Source of the DNA: Lotus japonicus
Lineage: Eukaryota; Streptophyta; Magnoliopsida; Fabales; Fabaceae
Assembly: GCF_012489685.1 (NCBI RefSeq)
Contig: NC_080042.1
Location: 51,140,066-51,204,065, forward strand
Length of the DNA: 64,000 nt
Reading direction: 5' to 3'
Positions 47,421 through 59,464 of this stretch are shown here, one piece after another; positions within the stretch are counted from its first letter, which is position 1; the number at the start of each line of letters is the position of its first letter. Position numbers and translations under genes: made by a program. The notes under the pieces were generated by a model, which worked only from the letters and a program-made list of their open reading frames with translations, had not been told where the DNA came from and did not search any database.

Positions 47421-50236
47421 TATTATTTTTTACTAAAGTGGAAGAAAAAAATATTTTTGAATTATTATCAAAGCTCGACCTAACATTAGAGCAACAAAAC
47501 ATATTTGAGAAGCAACAAATTACATAAAAAAAAAGGGATAACTCCAATAAACCCTAGATTTACTCTTAAAATATGTGGAGCCTCGACACACATATTGTTT
47601 GCCTGTGGTAGTTGAATTTTTTTGGCACCAAAATATTTGAGTACACCAATAAATATCAACTTATTTTTACAACAAAATAACTAATAATAAGACTAGATAG
47701 CTTCCTAGATACCCATCAAATTAAAATAGCACGCAGAATTCATGCTCCATGCTTTGAGGTTTTCCACAGTGGTTGACTCAATACCATTGTTGAATACAGA
47801 CAAGTGAGTTTGATTCATCACTACTAGGTCTAGATAAACCGTTGCATATAAGTTCATTCAATTCAGAAACACAGACAACATTCGTTCGTTCTTCATTTCT
47901 TTCTTTTGTTCTCTTCTTTCCTATCGTCTATGTCATGTCATGTGTCATGTGTCATGCATATGCATTTCTTAATTTGTATTTTTGTTTTTCTTCTTGTATT
48001 TTTGCTCAATCTGAAAAATGTTTTAAAAATTATTTGTTCAGTTAGAGGATTGTTTTATTAAACTTCACTAATATATATATCAATTTGGTAAACAACTTTA
48101 TAATCAATTTGTTTTATATATATATCAATTTGGTAAACAACTTTACTTCTTATTTAGCAAAGCATATGCAACCACCTGACCTGTTAAAATCTCTGCTTCT
48201 ATAAATTTTTACTGTCAACCTCAACCATGGATTTTAAATTGCACTGCTAAACTTCAATTACAACTACAAGTAACATAAGTATTTTACTAGTCTCTAGTAT
48301 AACTACATCGCTAAGACCGCAAAAGCTACACAATTCCTCACAATATTAAAGAAGTTTTTGAATAAATGTTTACTTATTTTATCCTACCCGGTGAGCACCT
48401 AATTCTTCATTATTTATCATTGTCATTTTTTATTTTTACCAAGAAGTTGTTTTGGTAATTTTATGGTGATTCTATAATTCAATAAATCATTGAACCAAAA
48501 TTTCCCCATCAATAATTCAGTAAATCTAAATATAATTCAGTTATTCTCCATGTCTTTTGTGGGTCACCATTCTAGAAATGTAGAAGTATTATTGATGAAA
48601 ACCCAAATTCCCAAATAGGGATTAGAGGAAAATACAAGAGAGATGCCAAACACTCTCCTAATAAAATATAATAATAAAATATAAAATCTAATGTTCACTA
48701 AATAAAATATACTAATAATAAAATCTAATACTAACTAGCTAACCCCGTATACTTACCACTTTTCTTACCGCACTAACACAACGCTTCACACACTCTCGCA
48801 CATAGTCACTCACTATACTGCTTAAAGTCACAAACCTACTTTCTTTTCCGTAACTTTTTACATCATCTCTCGTCATTTCTATTTTAACTTCTCACTCTTG
48901 ATTTCTTTCAATCCTTTTTCTTATATAACAATACATACGTGTTTTTCTTATTGCTACTGTAAACTCAAAATCTGATTACCTGCTCCTCACTTCCTATTCA
49001 CTGATAACTACCATGGTTTAATAGCTTCGGAATATCATGACTTGACTCGTCCCCAAGCCCATCATAACTTGTGCCTGAAAAAAATGGCGGGAAATGAGTG
49101 AGCTACCACATGGGTGAGAAGTAGGCTTATGCCATGAATCCCATTTGGACCACCGACACATTGGCTAGATCTATGATCACCAATGGATACCGAATAATTT
49201 ATCAATAAACACATACACATTCACAATCATCACTCATACAATAATTACCATATTAACTTTCAATCGGGACGATGCGGCCTCTGATGGTCTTCCCACTCCA
49301 CTAGCCGGATTACGGGATCCTAGGTACATCGGCCTAGTATTTAGTCGTACCATTGAATCATCCTTAGGCAACCTCATCTCTGAAATGCCGCCTCAAGTAT
49401 CTTTTGCATTCCCACCTCCGCACCGGGTGCACACCAGTCCCTCTGTGGAAGTTGTCGCATGATCCTACTCCTTATTCCACAAATATTATGCATATGATGC
49501 ATTTTACACAGATACACACGGGTATCAATCATCTCCCCCACAACTTCCTCTGTCAACTCTGACATGCATTTGTTAACTCTAACGGCACAATCTCATCTAC
49601 TCTAATGGGTGCAACCTCATAACCATCGTCTACTCTGGTGGGGCTGTCACATGTGACATGTCAGAGGTTATCTCAGCACACCTCTGACTATCATAAATCA
49701 ACCCTTTGTGTTACGTAGTCTGTCTCATACCACACTACGCATCACTTAGGTTATCTGCTAGTCCAAGGTATGGGGAAAACCCAGAGTCGTATCCTTGTGA
49801 ACTAATCTATGCAATTAGCTTTCCTTTTATAATATTTTCTCAAAACACATAAGGTAAATCTCTAGAAATAACCATTCACTTCTTCAAGAGGTTTTATAAG
49901 AACCTACTTTATTCTACCTTTTGAAAATATGAGATTCTCCCGAAGAAGTCTAGCATTTTTTTTAAAAACCCATCTTTAATTGCACATATGTCTACCTTAA
50001 TGTGCACATCAAATTGTTCTCTCAACCCTGGTAAACCCCTATGCCATAGATCTCAGTTCTTACCTCATCGAGGCTAACTCTATTGTTTGTCACTTCACAA
50101 GCATCACCGTATCCCTAGGTGTTCGGATCTCTAGTTGCGTTACTCAATGCAACGCCAATATATCACTTATGCATCAAAACAAACACATATTCAATTCAGG
50201 ATAATCAATATGACAATCATAATATCACATCAACAA

Positions 50237-50346
50237 TTTTTTTTGGTACATCGAAAAGATAAATTGCACTCATTAGGAATTGATCCCTTGACCTCCCCAC
50301 CTAACCCACATGTCCCCTAGCTTGCCACTTGAGCTATCATTCGGGG
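50237..50346 (-). mobile_element. Full-length tRNA-derived SINE, 110 bp
   Basis: On the minus strand: A box TAGCTCAAGTGG (50336-50325), B box GGGATCAATTCC (50287-50276), and a 3' end CTTTTCGATGTACC plus A-run. Flanked by 15-bp target duplications ATATCACATCAACAA (50222-50236) and the same with one mismatch (50347-50361). Complete pol III promoter and tail indicate an essentially full-length copy. Confidence 0.92.
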
Positions 50347-50778
50347 ATATCACATCAAAAATTTGCAAAAGCATAAACAAATATACACATATTTCAAACT
50401 CATAGTTATATCATGAATCAATTTAAGGCATGCACATATTCATATAATAACATACATCATTAGCTATAATAGAAAACCAATAACAAGCTATCCAAACAAG
50501 CACCATAGCAGAACCCTAGCTATCAACAATGAGGTAACCCTTCCTCCCTAACCTGGATTCCACTGCAGATCCTCAAAGATTTCGGAGGTTCCTCGTCCAA
50601 GTCCTGTCTACTCAGGATGTCCAACGCTCGTCTCCTTAGTTGGGACCATAAAATGGGGGTAGTTTCATATCAACAACACGATATCTCAACATCCCTCTTT
50701 AGACACCATACATCATACATCACTTAAAATTATATTATCTTTCTCGGTTCTACCTTTTTAAATCTTTAAGCCCCTTCT

Positions 50779-50802
50779 TCTTTTCCGTTGTACCAAAAAA
50801 AA
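50779..50802 (+). mobile_element. Micro-insertion: SINE 3' tail with 18-bp target duplication
   Basis: 24 bp (TCTTTTCCGTTGTACC plus A-run) between two exact copies of AATCTTTAAGCCCCTTCT (50761-50778 and 50803-50820). The insert nearly matches the 3' end of the SINE 430 bp upstream. Confidence 0.75.
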
Positions 50803-50919
50803 AATCTTTAAGCCCCTTCTAGTTTACTATTTCAATTAATTTTCCTTTTTCACTTGATACTATCCTTAAGCTCTGTAGCTTAATTTCCTTTTACTTATCC
50901 ATTTGAGTTATTTAATTAA

Positions 50920-51188
50920 GGCCCCATTTGGAAGAGCTTATTTGAGCTTATCTGATAGCATAAGCTCTTATGTCAGTGTTTGGGAGAGCTTAAGTAAACA
51001 ACTTATGGTAGGCCATAAGCATTTTTGAGCTTATTTGCATAAGCTACTTAGGATAGCTTATGAAAAAAAGTTTATGCTTATATATAACTTATTCAATAAA
51101 AAATTTAAAATAGCTTATGAATAAGTGCTTATGTCATGAGCGCTTATGGTCATAAGCGCTTAATTAAGCTATTTTTTCAAACGGGGCC
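50920..51188. mobile_element. Tourist-like MITE (PIF/Harbinger type), 269 bp
   Basis: TIRs GGCCCCATTTG and CAAACGGGGCC, with a TAA target duplication (50917-50919 and 51189-51191). The interior is full of AGCTTAT/ATAAGC(G/T)CTTAT repeats. A three-base TAA/TTA duplication points to PIF/Harbinger. A related copy lies at 58029. Confidence 0.88.
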
Positions 51189-51191
51189 TAA

Positions 51192-51872
51192 GTCTAATTG
51201 ATCTTTAATTACTTGGCTTAATCTTCATTAATTTAGTTAAGTTCAATTAATCATTAATCACTTAATTTAATCTTAAATAATTAAACTTATGCTTACTTAC
51301 TACTTCTCCCTTATAATTAGCCTCTGACCAGAGTCTGATTGATCATTGATGTCTCCAATCAGCATGTTCTGCAACCTTAGACCCCCCTTGAATAGGCTTC
51401 AAATAGATTTTCAAAGTGTTAAGGTTCAAGCTTTCATGGTGAATCGTCCTTGTCTTAGCCTCTTCTTATTCTTTCCTCTTCCCTACGTTAATCCAAATTA
51501 TCTCTGGAGTATCCTCCTCACGACTTCAGGACTAAAGAAAGCAGGATTCATCACCTTGAGGGTGATAGCCACGGTGGCTGAGGTGGGTGAAACTTGTTTC
51601 TCCTCCTCTGGCTCGAATTCCCTTTTCCAGTCTCTACAAACATCATCAACATGTTCAAGGGAGCCACTCTTTTACATCAATATTTCATCAACGCATGTGT
51701 CAAGCCTTCATCAGTGCATGTCAGTATGTCACCATAGCATAATTAACATGACACCATAATTTTTCTTGCAGATTTTTCTGTAGTTTCTGAGAACATAAAA
51801 ATCTACAACCATTCCCGCAAACTTTCTTATGGATTTTGCGAGTTTTACAGCAACTTCATCTTATTCAACCCC
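51192..51872. other. Intergenic, no gene supported
   Basis: An open frame of 137 codons (51346-51759, plus) has no recognisable domain and a biased Ser/Leu composition. I see no splice pattern or homologue and do not call it a gene. Confidence 0.35.
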
Positions 51873-52991
51873 CAGGGGCGGACCTGTGTTGGTTTCAGGG
51901 GGTTCATTTGAACCCCCTGAACAAAACAAAAATTGTACTTACCCCCTATATAAATATTTTTTTTTGTATATAATTTTTTTTTGAACCCTTGAAAATTTTA
52001 AATTATACTAGTATACCAAATTTTGCACCTATTTGCACTAAATACTCACACTCACTTATTTCTCTCACTCTATCACTTTGTCTCTCTTTCTCTCGCGTAC
52101 GGCGTATCCTAAGTCTTTCACAGGCTCCCACCCAACTACCCAAGCACCCACCAAGCCACCAAACCAATCCACTGCGCCTCCCTCCTCGTCCTCACCCGTC
52201 ACGTTGCGCCTCCCACTCTCCTTGCTCGTCGATCTTCACGGGTTGTTGTGCACTGAATGTATAATATGTCCCAATTTTTCATACCAACACCCCTTTGACT
52301 TGTTTTTCCTTTTTCCATTCTCAAAATCGGTTTTTTTTTATCTCTTTCACAGTTTTCCCCTTTATGGGTTTTGATCTGAATATTGAGTGAATTAAAACTA
52401 TGGAAGCTGTGAAATAAATTGGGTTCTTAATTAATTGGATATTAATTGACCAATCTGAAGTTATATGATAGTATTAGACTATTAGTTTGTTGGATTTGGT
52501 ATTTATTTTTGACAGATTGGTGATTGTGATTGGTTTTATGCACGTTGAATTCATCATTTGCTTGCTTCTTACTATTTTGGGCTATATTCCTGATATAATT
52601 TATGCCTTGTATGCCATTAAATTTGTTGATCGTGATTAGTATGCACCAACACAACAGTACTAAGTGTCTTGTTACCTCCTTAATCAGTCGCTAACTTGGA
52701 AAATAAGTAGCAACTGCTATGAATATTGTGAAGAATATGCTACGTAACCGAATTGGAGATACATTGATGAACGATTGTTTAGTTACTTACATTAAGAGTG
52801 ATGTATTCAATAACATTGACTCTGAGCTTAATGTTCAACGATTTCAGAATATGAAATCACGTAGAGGAAAACTATGACTTGTATAATTTTCGATGTATAA
52901 ACATATTAAAGTTGTTTTTAATTATATTTTTACGATGCATTCATTTGAAAAATTTGAACCCCCTGACCTTAGGGTCCTGGATCCGCCATTG
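51873..52991 (+). mobile_element. hAT element, internally deleted, 1119 bp
   Basis: Ends CAGGGGCGGA and (T)CCGCCATTG are imperfect terminal inverted repeats, with a perfect 8-bp duplication TCAACCCC (51865-51872 and 52992-52999) diagnostic for hAT. Both ends carry a GAACCCCCTGA subterminal phrase. A leader-like CT-rich segment (52050-52250) and the transposase C-terminus remain. Confidence 0.92.
52710..52877 (+). pseudogene. hAT transposase C-terminal fragment
   Basis: 56 codons ending in TGA: ATAMNIVKNMLRNRIGDTLM, NDCLVTYI, QRFQNMKSRR. This is the end of the hAT dimerisation region in the TTF-type/zinc-finger-MYM-like plant transposases. Everything upstream, including the DDE catalytic core, is deleted. 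Confidence 0.75.
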
Positions 52992-52999
52992 TCAACCCC

Positions 53000-54406
53000 A
53001 CACTCCGGGAGAGCGCGTAGGACTCCAGGAAGAGCTTTTGGCGCGTGTTTGCTCCACAAACCTCTGTTTAAACCTCTGAAACATGTTCCAGAATCCAGAC
53101 TCTTCTCAACTTGGGAAATCCATTTATGGGATCATATTTTAATTTTGAACAACTTGAAAAATGAGTTACTTTTAACTGGATTGCAGCCACATTCCAAGCT
53201 CTGATACCATATGTTGGATAAAAATAAGACTAATTTCAAGAAATTGATCTAATGGAGCATGACAAAGTCTCGTAAAAAAGATTACAAGTTTGAACCCACA
53301 CCTCATCATAAGACCTCACCCAAAAGGTAAGGTTTATGTAAGTTTCCAGCAAGTGCACTAAGCCGGTAAAAAAAATTAAGAATCAAGTTTTACTACAACT
53401 TTGGGGGATTTATTAATGATATGTCGTCAACTCTACTTAATTTGAATGTTTTTTCTTTAGGAATGATATTCAAAGGATTTAGAAATCAGATACTTAATTT
53501 AATTCATCTTATAAAGTAGTGACGAATCCAAAACTTTGAAGTGGGGGCAATTTTTTTTATAAGACAACTATCCTTCACGAGAGACAATCATATTTGAGCT
53601 GGAAATATCTGCATCCTAGTTGGGCTAGCAAACCCAACATGAAACATCTACCACCTGAACCAATCACCCATTGGTGAGTAGTGTGGACAATATACATACA
53701 CATACATAATATACAAAAAGTAATAAAATATAAAAAGTTTAGTGGGGTAAATAATACAACCAATATACATAGCATTAAAAGAACATTTGGAAAACAATAG
53801 GGTCTTTAACATGCATCTGTGCCTTGTGACTTTTACAATGTTCAGAGACCTAAAACATATTTAAAACCTTATGTAATAATATTACAAAAAACTTCGCAAT
53901 AACAGTATATCAGATTTTAAATCTAAATTGTGCCAATTATAGTAAAATATTGAGTACCCCTTAATTGCAGATCAGAAGGTCGTGAGGCAATTCTTAAGAA
54001 ATTCCTATTTCTACATGTATTGCTTACATGCAATCCACAGAAAAACTAATGCTGTTTGCAGGTTGAGGAGAGGTAGGAATTATGAAACATCATAGAAAGG
54101 GTTTTGTGAATGTGTCCTAAGAGCATTAGTTAAAGAATGTTTAATGCTTGCTATTAAATGCTTTTAATTACTTAAAAAAGTATTAAATAATTGGCAGTTG
54201 TTATATTAGATGACGAGGAGGGCGTGTTAATAACAACTACCTAAATAATTTATGTGGATAGTCAACTAGCATTTTTGAAGAATCAATCTTCTCACACAAT
54301 AGCACATAATGGATTCTAATTTTGAGAAGCAACTCCTTGTAGCTTCTCACACAATAGAATAAATTCTGGCTTGCTAGAAGCAAAACCAAACATGCAGAAC
54401 TTCTGA
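53000..54406. other. Intergenic, no gene supported
   Basis: A GCTCTGATACCATATG motif at about 53201-53216 resembles a Met-tRNA primer-binding site on the minus strand, but no LTR could be delimited. The rest is AT-rich with no recognisable frame. 54110-54400 is the probable 3' flank of the oxygenase gene. Confidence 0.35.
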
Positions 54407-57400
54407 TCAGCATGCATTACAGCTTTTCCTACATGTACCATAATAATCAGGAGACCCAATCATGTACACAGGATTTCTCTGACATTCTCCCATGGCTGCC
54501 CAAGCAGGACAGCTGTCATCCTCATCAGTACATTCACCACCATCTGATATGGTTGAGAGTTTCCCTCCACTAATTGATCTTGCATAGAAGAACTTAATTG
54601 CAGACCACATATCACCCTTAAGGACAGGGCACCTAGCATGGTAGCTACTCTTGTCCGGAGATGCACTTGGATGAAGAGAGAAAAACAGAAGTGCATTCCC
54701 TTTTGCTGGTTGGAGAATCTTACTACTGCTTCTACAATTTGACCAGCTAATACTATTGGGCTGGAAAATATCACACGCAATTAATGATTAAACAGTAAAA
54801 ACAGGTCCAGAACTAGGTAGATAATAAATAGAACAAGGAAGAAAAAACTGAATGGCTTTACCACTGATTCTGGAAAGAGAATTTGACCCCCTTGAGAAGC
54901 ATTTGAGAGATATAAAACAACTGTTGCCAGTAAAGGTCCACTTAATTCCACTTTGGTTTTGTTTGCAAAATAATCTAAGTTATTCCCTTCCTGTTCAGGT
55001 TCATAATGCATGACCTGCAAAGGTTTGCTATTCTCTAGTAGAAATGGTTTGCCGAAAACAAGATGATCGATCACATATTAGAATGTGTATGAATGTATCA
55101 TTATTTATCACAGAGCACAGACACACAAATACTGGCTTCGACTTGCCAAACAGTCAAACACATACCTTTAGGAAGAAAAGTCCAAACTGAAATTCTTTCT
55201 TCAATCCTTGCAACAATATCATCCTAGAACATAACAATGCAGAACATCATCATCATTAATGTCCACAACACCATTGCTATAATATAAATAAACTGTTGAA
55301 GGTCAAGCAGCAAGCTGAAAACAAGCAGCAATTGCAAAGTTTATTAGCTGTACCAATCTCATCATAGCGATAAAAGGATTTTAAAAATAACTTCAAGCCT
55401 TCAATTTCAGCAAAATAGAAACATTGATGTCAAGGATCACGTTTCTTTCTATACATATGAATATTTTTAATTTTTTATACACTTGAACTTATAGTGACAA
55501 CCAACAAACTGCAAGCACTTAGAATTAGAACCAATAATAGATGCACTCTGTAAGACATGTTTTACTTTTCCTGATCTGGAGCGAACTCCCCTGCATAAAT
55601 AGTTACAGTAATTTCGCCCAAACCTCATGCTCAAGCCAGACAATCTATTACCAGAATTAAACCTATATTAAATCGGTGATAAAAGTTAAATGGACATTCA
55701 TTTTGCAAAACCATCATATGAAAATGCTACAGGTTATGCTTGATTCAGCATTAAAATGTAGAACAAGACAAGATCAAGTAACATGATGAATATCACTGAC
55801 AAGAATTATAGACCACATGGTCAAAAAGACTTCTGTATTCAATTAACAACGAAAACAGCCTAAGCTCAGTAATATAGTACTAACTAATAAAGAACAATCT
55901 TATTTCAAAAAAACAAATAAAGAACAATCTAACGATCTTAGGCCAAAACCTAAGAATAGTTTATTAGATCTCTAACAAAGTAAGAAGAAAATCATTAATC
56001 GTCCAAAAACCCTTTACATTGGCCTGGACTAAATTATTCCTAAAGCGGTCTACAGGAAAAATAAACCAGCAGACAAGATTTTCCCATCAAACAAGTCCAG
56101 AAGAACTCACCCACGCACAACATTTCACAATCAGTAAAAATAATGACCATGAAAATCAACCGTTCACAAATCCTTTATATGCTGAAAAACATCTTTGAAA
56201 GCACAATCCAAACTATACCCATCAACTTCAAACAGAACCTAATTTTTCTAGTGATTAGTTCATCCAAGTAGATGTGGAAAAATTTCAGTTAAGACTTACT
56301 TCCATATCCAATGAAGTTTCATCCTCTGAGTGGCCATTATTCCCCGAGGACTTTTCTTTCACAGCATATGCCTTAGCCAAGATAAAGAACAAGAGAGAGA
56401 GTTAAATTCAAAGACTAGTAGCCCAAGTACTACCCAACATGAAAAGTGAAAACCAATAAGAACCTTTTCTAATTGAGAAAAAAATTCTGTTTTCACAAAT
56501 AACTACAGAAACATCACCTTATTTTTACCTTTTTCTGAAATATTTCTGTAAAAATGGAGCAAACATTGTACAAATCTTTTCAAAACAAGTTATAGAGTGA
56601 TGAAAACAAGTACACTGTAACCAAAGCCTTATCCCACTAGGTGAGGTGGGCTATATCACAAATCCTTATTAAAGATATCGGCGAGTTTTACATTGACTGC
56701 TCAAAACCTAACACAATTTCCTCTTTTGTCCGGGCTTAGGACCAGCTATGCAAAAGGGAAAATGCTCTAAGGAACGAAACGAAATTCGTTTCTATGCTTT
56801 CCCTTGTTCTTATTGGTTGATTGCTTCGTAATTATGACACTGGTGGAAATCTCATGTATCATTAAATAAAAATTATACTGCTTAGTCTGATTCATTTAAA
56901 AACAATTTCGAGCCATTTAGCAATGCTCATGCAAAAGTATAGGTGGAGCGAGTTACAAAAATGTGATAATTTTATAACCATTAGTGAAAATAAAAGCTGA
57001 CAATGTATTCCCAAAATCAATAAGCAGTAGCATACCAAAGAAATAAGGTAGTCACACTCCTTGTCTGACAAAAAACCTTTGTAGAGAAAGACCCTACAGC
57101 AACAAGGACAAAACAACATCAAATATTGAAAATTTAAAAGCAATGTGAGTAAAAAAAAAAAATTGCTAGTATAAACAAACAAATCAAAAGTGAAAAAATA
57201 TAAGATCTGCATTATATAACTTAATAATAACATGATGAGGGGAAGTTCTAGAAAGTACCTGACCTTGGTTGCCAAGAGATTTGGACAACACGTGAGGGAT
57301 CAACTCTGTTGGAATAATAAACAGAGTGACCTGAAAACCGCAACTCAGATTCATGATGTTTGTTCCTTAATTTCTTCCTGCTGCTAATGCAAAATTAACA

Positions 57401-57599
57401 ATGCCAAAAACAGTGTAAGTATTTTAATTAGTAACAGAAATAGGTTAAACCATGAAAAGCAATGCATTTTTTTATATATGTAAATTGTGGGGAGCGAAAT
57501 TGGTGAAAAGAGAGAAATGGGTCGGCAAATTTACCTTTGGGAGAAGGAGGCAGTGGAGAGGAGGAGGAGAAGGGTGAGGAAAAGGGAAAGGGAGGGCAT
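54407..57599 (-). CDS. P4H: Prolyl 4-hydroxylase-like 2OG/Fe(II) oxygenase with ShKT domain, 7 exons
   Basis: Predicted secretory-pathway oxygenase of 299 residues. Exons: 57535-57599, 57264-57383, 57036-57093, 56300-56371, 55166-55223, 54862-55034, 54407-54760; all GT-AG, 900 bp, one frame. The N-terminus MPSLSLFLTLLLLLSTASF is a signal peptide or anchor. SWQPRVFLYKGFLSDKECDYLI opens the P4H domain. The distal iron ligand His and 2OG-binding Lys are present (SYHARCPVLKG), but the usual HxD reads NLD (NNLDYF): Asn replaces the proximal His. The C-terminus is a six-cysteine ShKT domain (CTDEDDSCPAWAAMGEC to CRKSCNAC). Similarity is best to the Arabidopsis P4H12-type branch, from memory. Start: the only ATG giving the signal peptide. 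The acceptor of exon 2 could shift by 3 bp. Confidence 0.92.
55901..55915 (+). mobile_element. Micro-insertion with 15-bp duplication in oxygenase intron 4
   Basis: 15 bases (TATTTC plus seven A, then CA) between two exact copies of AATAAAGAACAATCT (55886-55900 and 55916-55930). Same architecture as the other micro-insertions in the window. Confidence 0.5.
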
Positions 57600-58028
57600 T
57601 GGTTCTTAAAGAAGGAGTGGTGGTGAAAAAGTGTTTGTAATTATGTGTATGTTATTCAATGGTTACTCAGTGAATGTGATCTGAAATTTGCAATTCATTG
57701 TGATGCGAATCGTGCTTGCTTCTCTTCTCTTTGCTGCTGGCTTGGTTGCATCGGCTTTCTGTTATTGTCTACCAGCCACGTTAAACTCACATCATTCTTC
57801 TATTAATGTTAGGTGTCAGTGATGAGAGTTTAACATTTTGTCATTTTGGGAAATATTTTGTTATTTTGAGATCAATGGGATTGGGAACGGGTATTTTTTT
57901 TTTAAGTTTTACTCTCATATTTAATCATGTATGAGACATAGAGCGACCATTGTGACATTAATTTTTCACCTTATAGTTAGCAGACTAAGCGTTAGGTATT
58001 GGCCAATTAGTTTTAACTAGATTAATAA
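57600..58028. other. Oxygenase 5' flank
   Basis: Upstream region of the oxygenase gene. I see no convincing TATA box or known element. No gene on either strand. Confidence 0.35.
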
Positions 58029-58274
58029 GCTCTGTTTGGAAAAGATTATTTGAGCTTATCTGATAGCATAAGCGCTTATGTCAGTATTTTGAGAGAGCTT
58101 ATGCAAACAGCTTGAGCTTATTTTCATAAGCTACTCATGATAGCTTATAAAAAAGAGTTTATGCTTATATATAGCTTATTTTCAATTTATTTCAATAATT
58201 TTTTTAAAATAGCGTATGAATAAGCGCTTATGACCATAAGCGCTTAATTAATCTGTTATCCCAAACGGAGCCCC
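58029..58274. mobile_element. Tourist-like MITE, second copy
   Basis: Shares the internal GAGCTTATCTGATAGCATAAGC phrase and AAGCGCTTA(T/A) repeats with 50920-51188. Ends are GCTCTGTTTGG and CCAAACGGAGC. The target duplication is no longer clear, so this copy looks older. Confidence 0.75.
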
Positions 58275-58509
58275 GCGCAATGCGTAAAACGAATTATTTT
58301 TTCTTGTTAGAGTAAAAAGTGACACATATAGTCTTGTAAAATATAGATATATATACTTTAGTTAATCCTATTATATTAGAAATAAGAAAATTAAATGACT
58401 TTTAAACTAAATTTTCATTTATCATGTACATGTCTTATAAAAGTATGATATGAAGAGAGAAAAAAGGGCAAATACTTGCTTAATTGAAGGTGAATTTGAA
58501 TTTTAACCT

Positions 58510-59216
58510 TTTTTTCTATAAAGCCAAAATTTATTGAATGGACGTAGTACTTCAATGCAATACAAACAAAGTGAACCAAATTTGCAGAGAATAAATTAAG
58601 AGTTACATAGTTAATGACTTAATGAAGACTAAATCTACCCAACAGACCCAAATGTATAGCCATAGGAACTGGTCACTACTACCAGCAAAAGCCATTTTAG
58701 ATGACACAGCAAGTTGAAGCCAAGCACAACACTCCCCATCCAAACTTCTAGCCACAGTAAATTAAAGGTTCCTTGTCTCCTTATTAAGCTATCCACGAGG
58801 CTTCTTAATTTCCCAAATCATGGCAGGGACGAGTCAAACATCTCAAGCAGAAGCAATACACACAGGCACTAATTCAAATAAGATCAGATCAGATGCAGCT
58901 TAGGGAGACATTCTGCACTCCCAAGCCCTTCGAGTTTGACCTTCTCAGACAAAAATAGCCACTATTCTATATGCTAGTTAGACTAATAGCATTGCAAGGA
59001 GCGTACAGAACTTTATTACAGTGCTTCAATGCAAATAAATGGGTTACAGAACCATTCATAGATAGAGCTCCCAAAATTCTGACTTTTAGCCGATAACCAT
59101 TTCCAAGATTTCACTTTTACCGTTTCATTTATCCCTTCTATATCACAACCAGAGCCTCTAAATATTACATGATTTCTCAGGGTCCAGATTGACCAAATCA
59201 CAGCCATCTAGATAAA
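58510..59216 (-). pseudogene. LINE 3' fragment (C-terminal zinc-binding region and 3' UTR)
   Basis: 63 codons (59207-59016) read AVIWSIWTLRNHVIF, then SWKWLSAKS and YEWFCNP before TAA. This is the terminal segment after the zinc-binding domain of plant LINE polyproteins. About 500 bp of 3' UTR follow to a T-run near 58507 (poly-A on the minus strand). Reverse transcriptase is missing through 5' truncation at about 59217. Confidence 0.65.
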
Positions 59217-59464
59217 CCACAACCCCTTCTTCTGCTTTTGTGACTTGCTTAAGTGACAATGCTGCAAGACATGAGAGGTTAAAGATATCCCCTTTCCTTG
59301 CAACATTGAATTGCATCTTAGAACATTCCCTAAAGACTGTAATTAAACTTGAAACCTGCATGCACAAGTTTCTTCGAAATTAAAGTTGGCATCTTGCACC
59401 TTTAATTTCCTTCAACTTGCTAGAAGAAGTAAACATATTTGATATTAGTTAAACATTGAGTCAC

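Larger units (their letters stand above)
41690..47850 (+). repeat. Repeated flanks of the DC1 array
   Basis: A phrase with AGCACGCACATTATTTGCACGTG and then TTTGAGTACACCAATCAA occurs near 42000, 43790, 44590, 46760 and 47590. A 3' phrase ATAGCTTAAGTTATAGTC...GTATTATTGGTGTTTC recurs near 41690, 43480 and 45350. These mark unequal duplication of a gene-plus-promoter unit. The last two copies of the upstream phrase (46745 and 47575) have no DC1 body after them. They share a second segment instead (ATGCTCCATGCTTTGAGGTTTTCCACA at about 46910 and 47740). Confidence 0.7.
48590..50910 (-). mobile_element. Probable LTR-retrotransposon noncoding sequence
   Basis: GC-richer, noncoding, with repeated phrases (CCTCATCT, CTCTGGTGGGG, CACCGGGTGC) in the style of gypsy LTRs elsewhere in the window. 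I could not identify both termini or a target duplication. It hosts the SINE at 50237 and a micro-insertion at 50779. Orientation is a guess. Confidence 0.3.

Noticed and set aside
53201..53216. Met-tRNA primer-site-like motif GCTCTGATACCATATG
   Set aside because: No LTR or internal region could be delimited around it.
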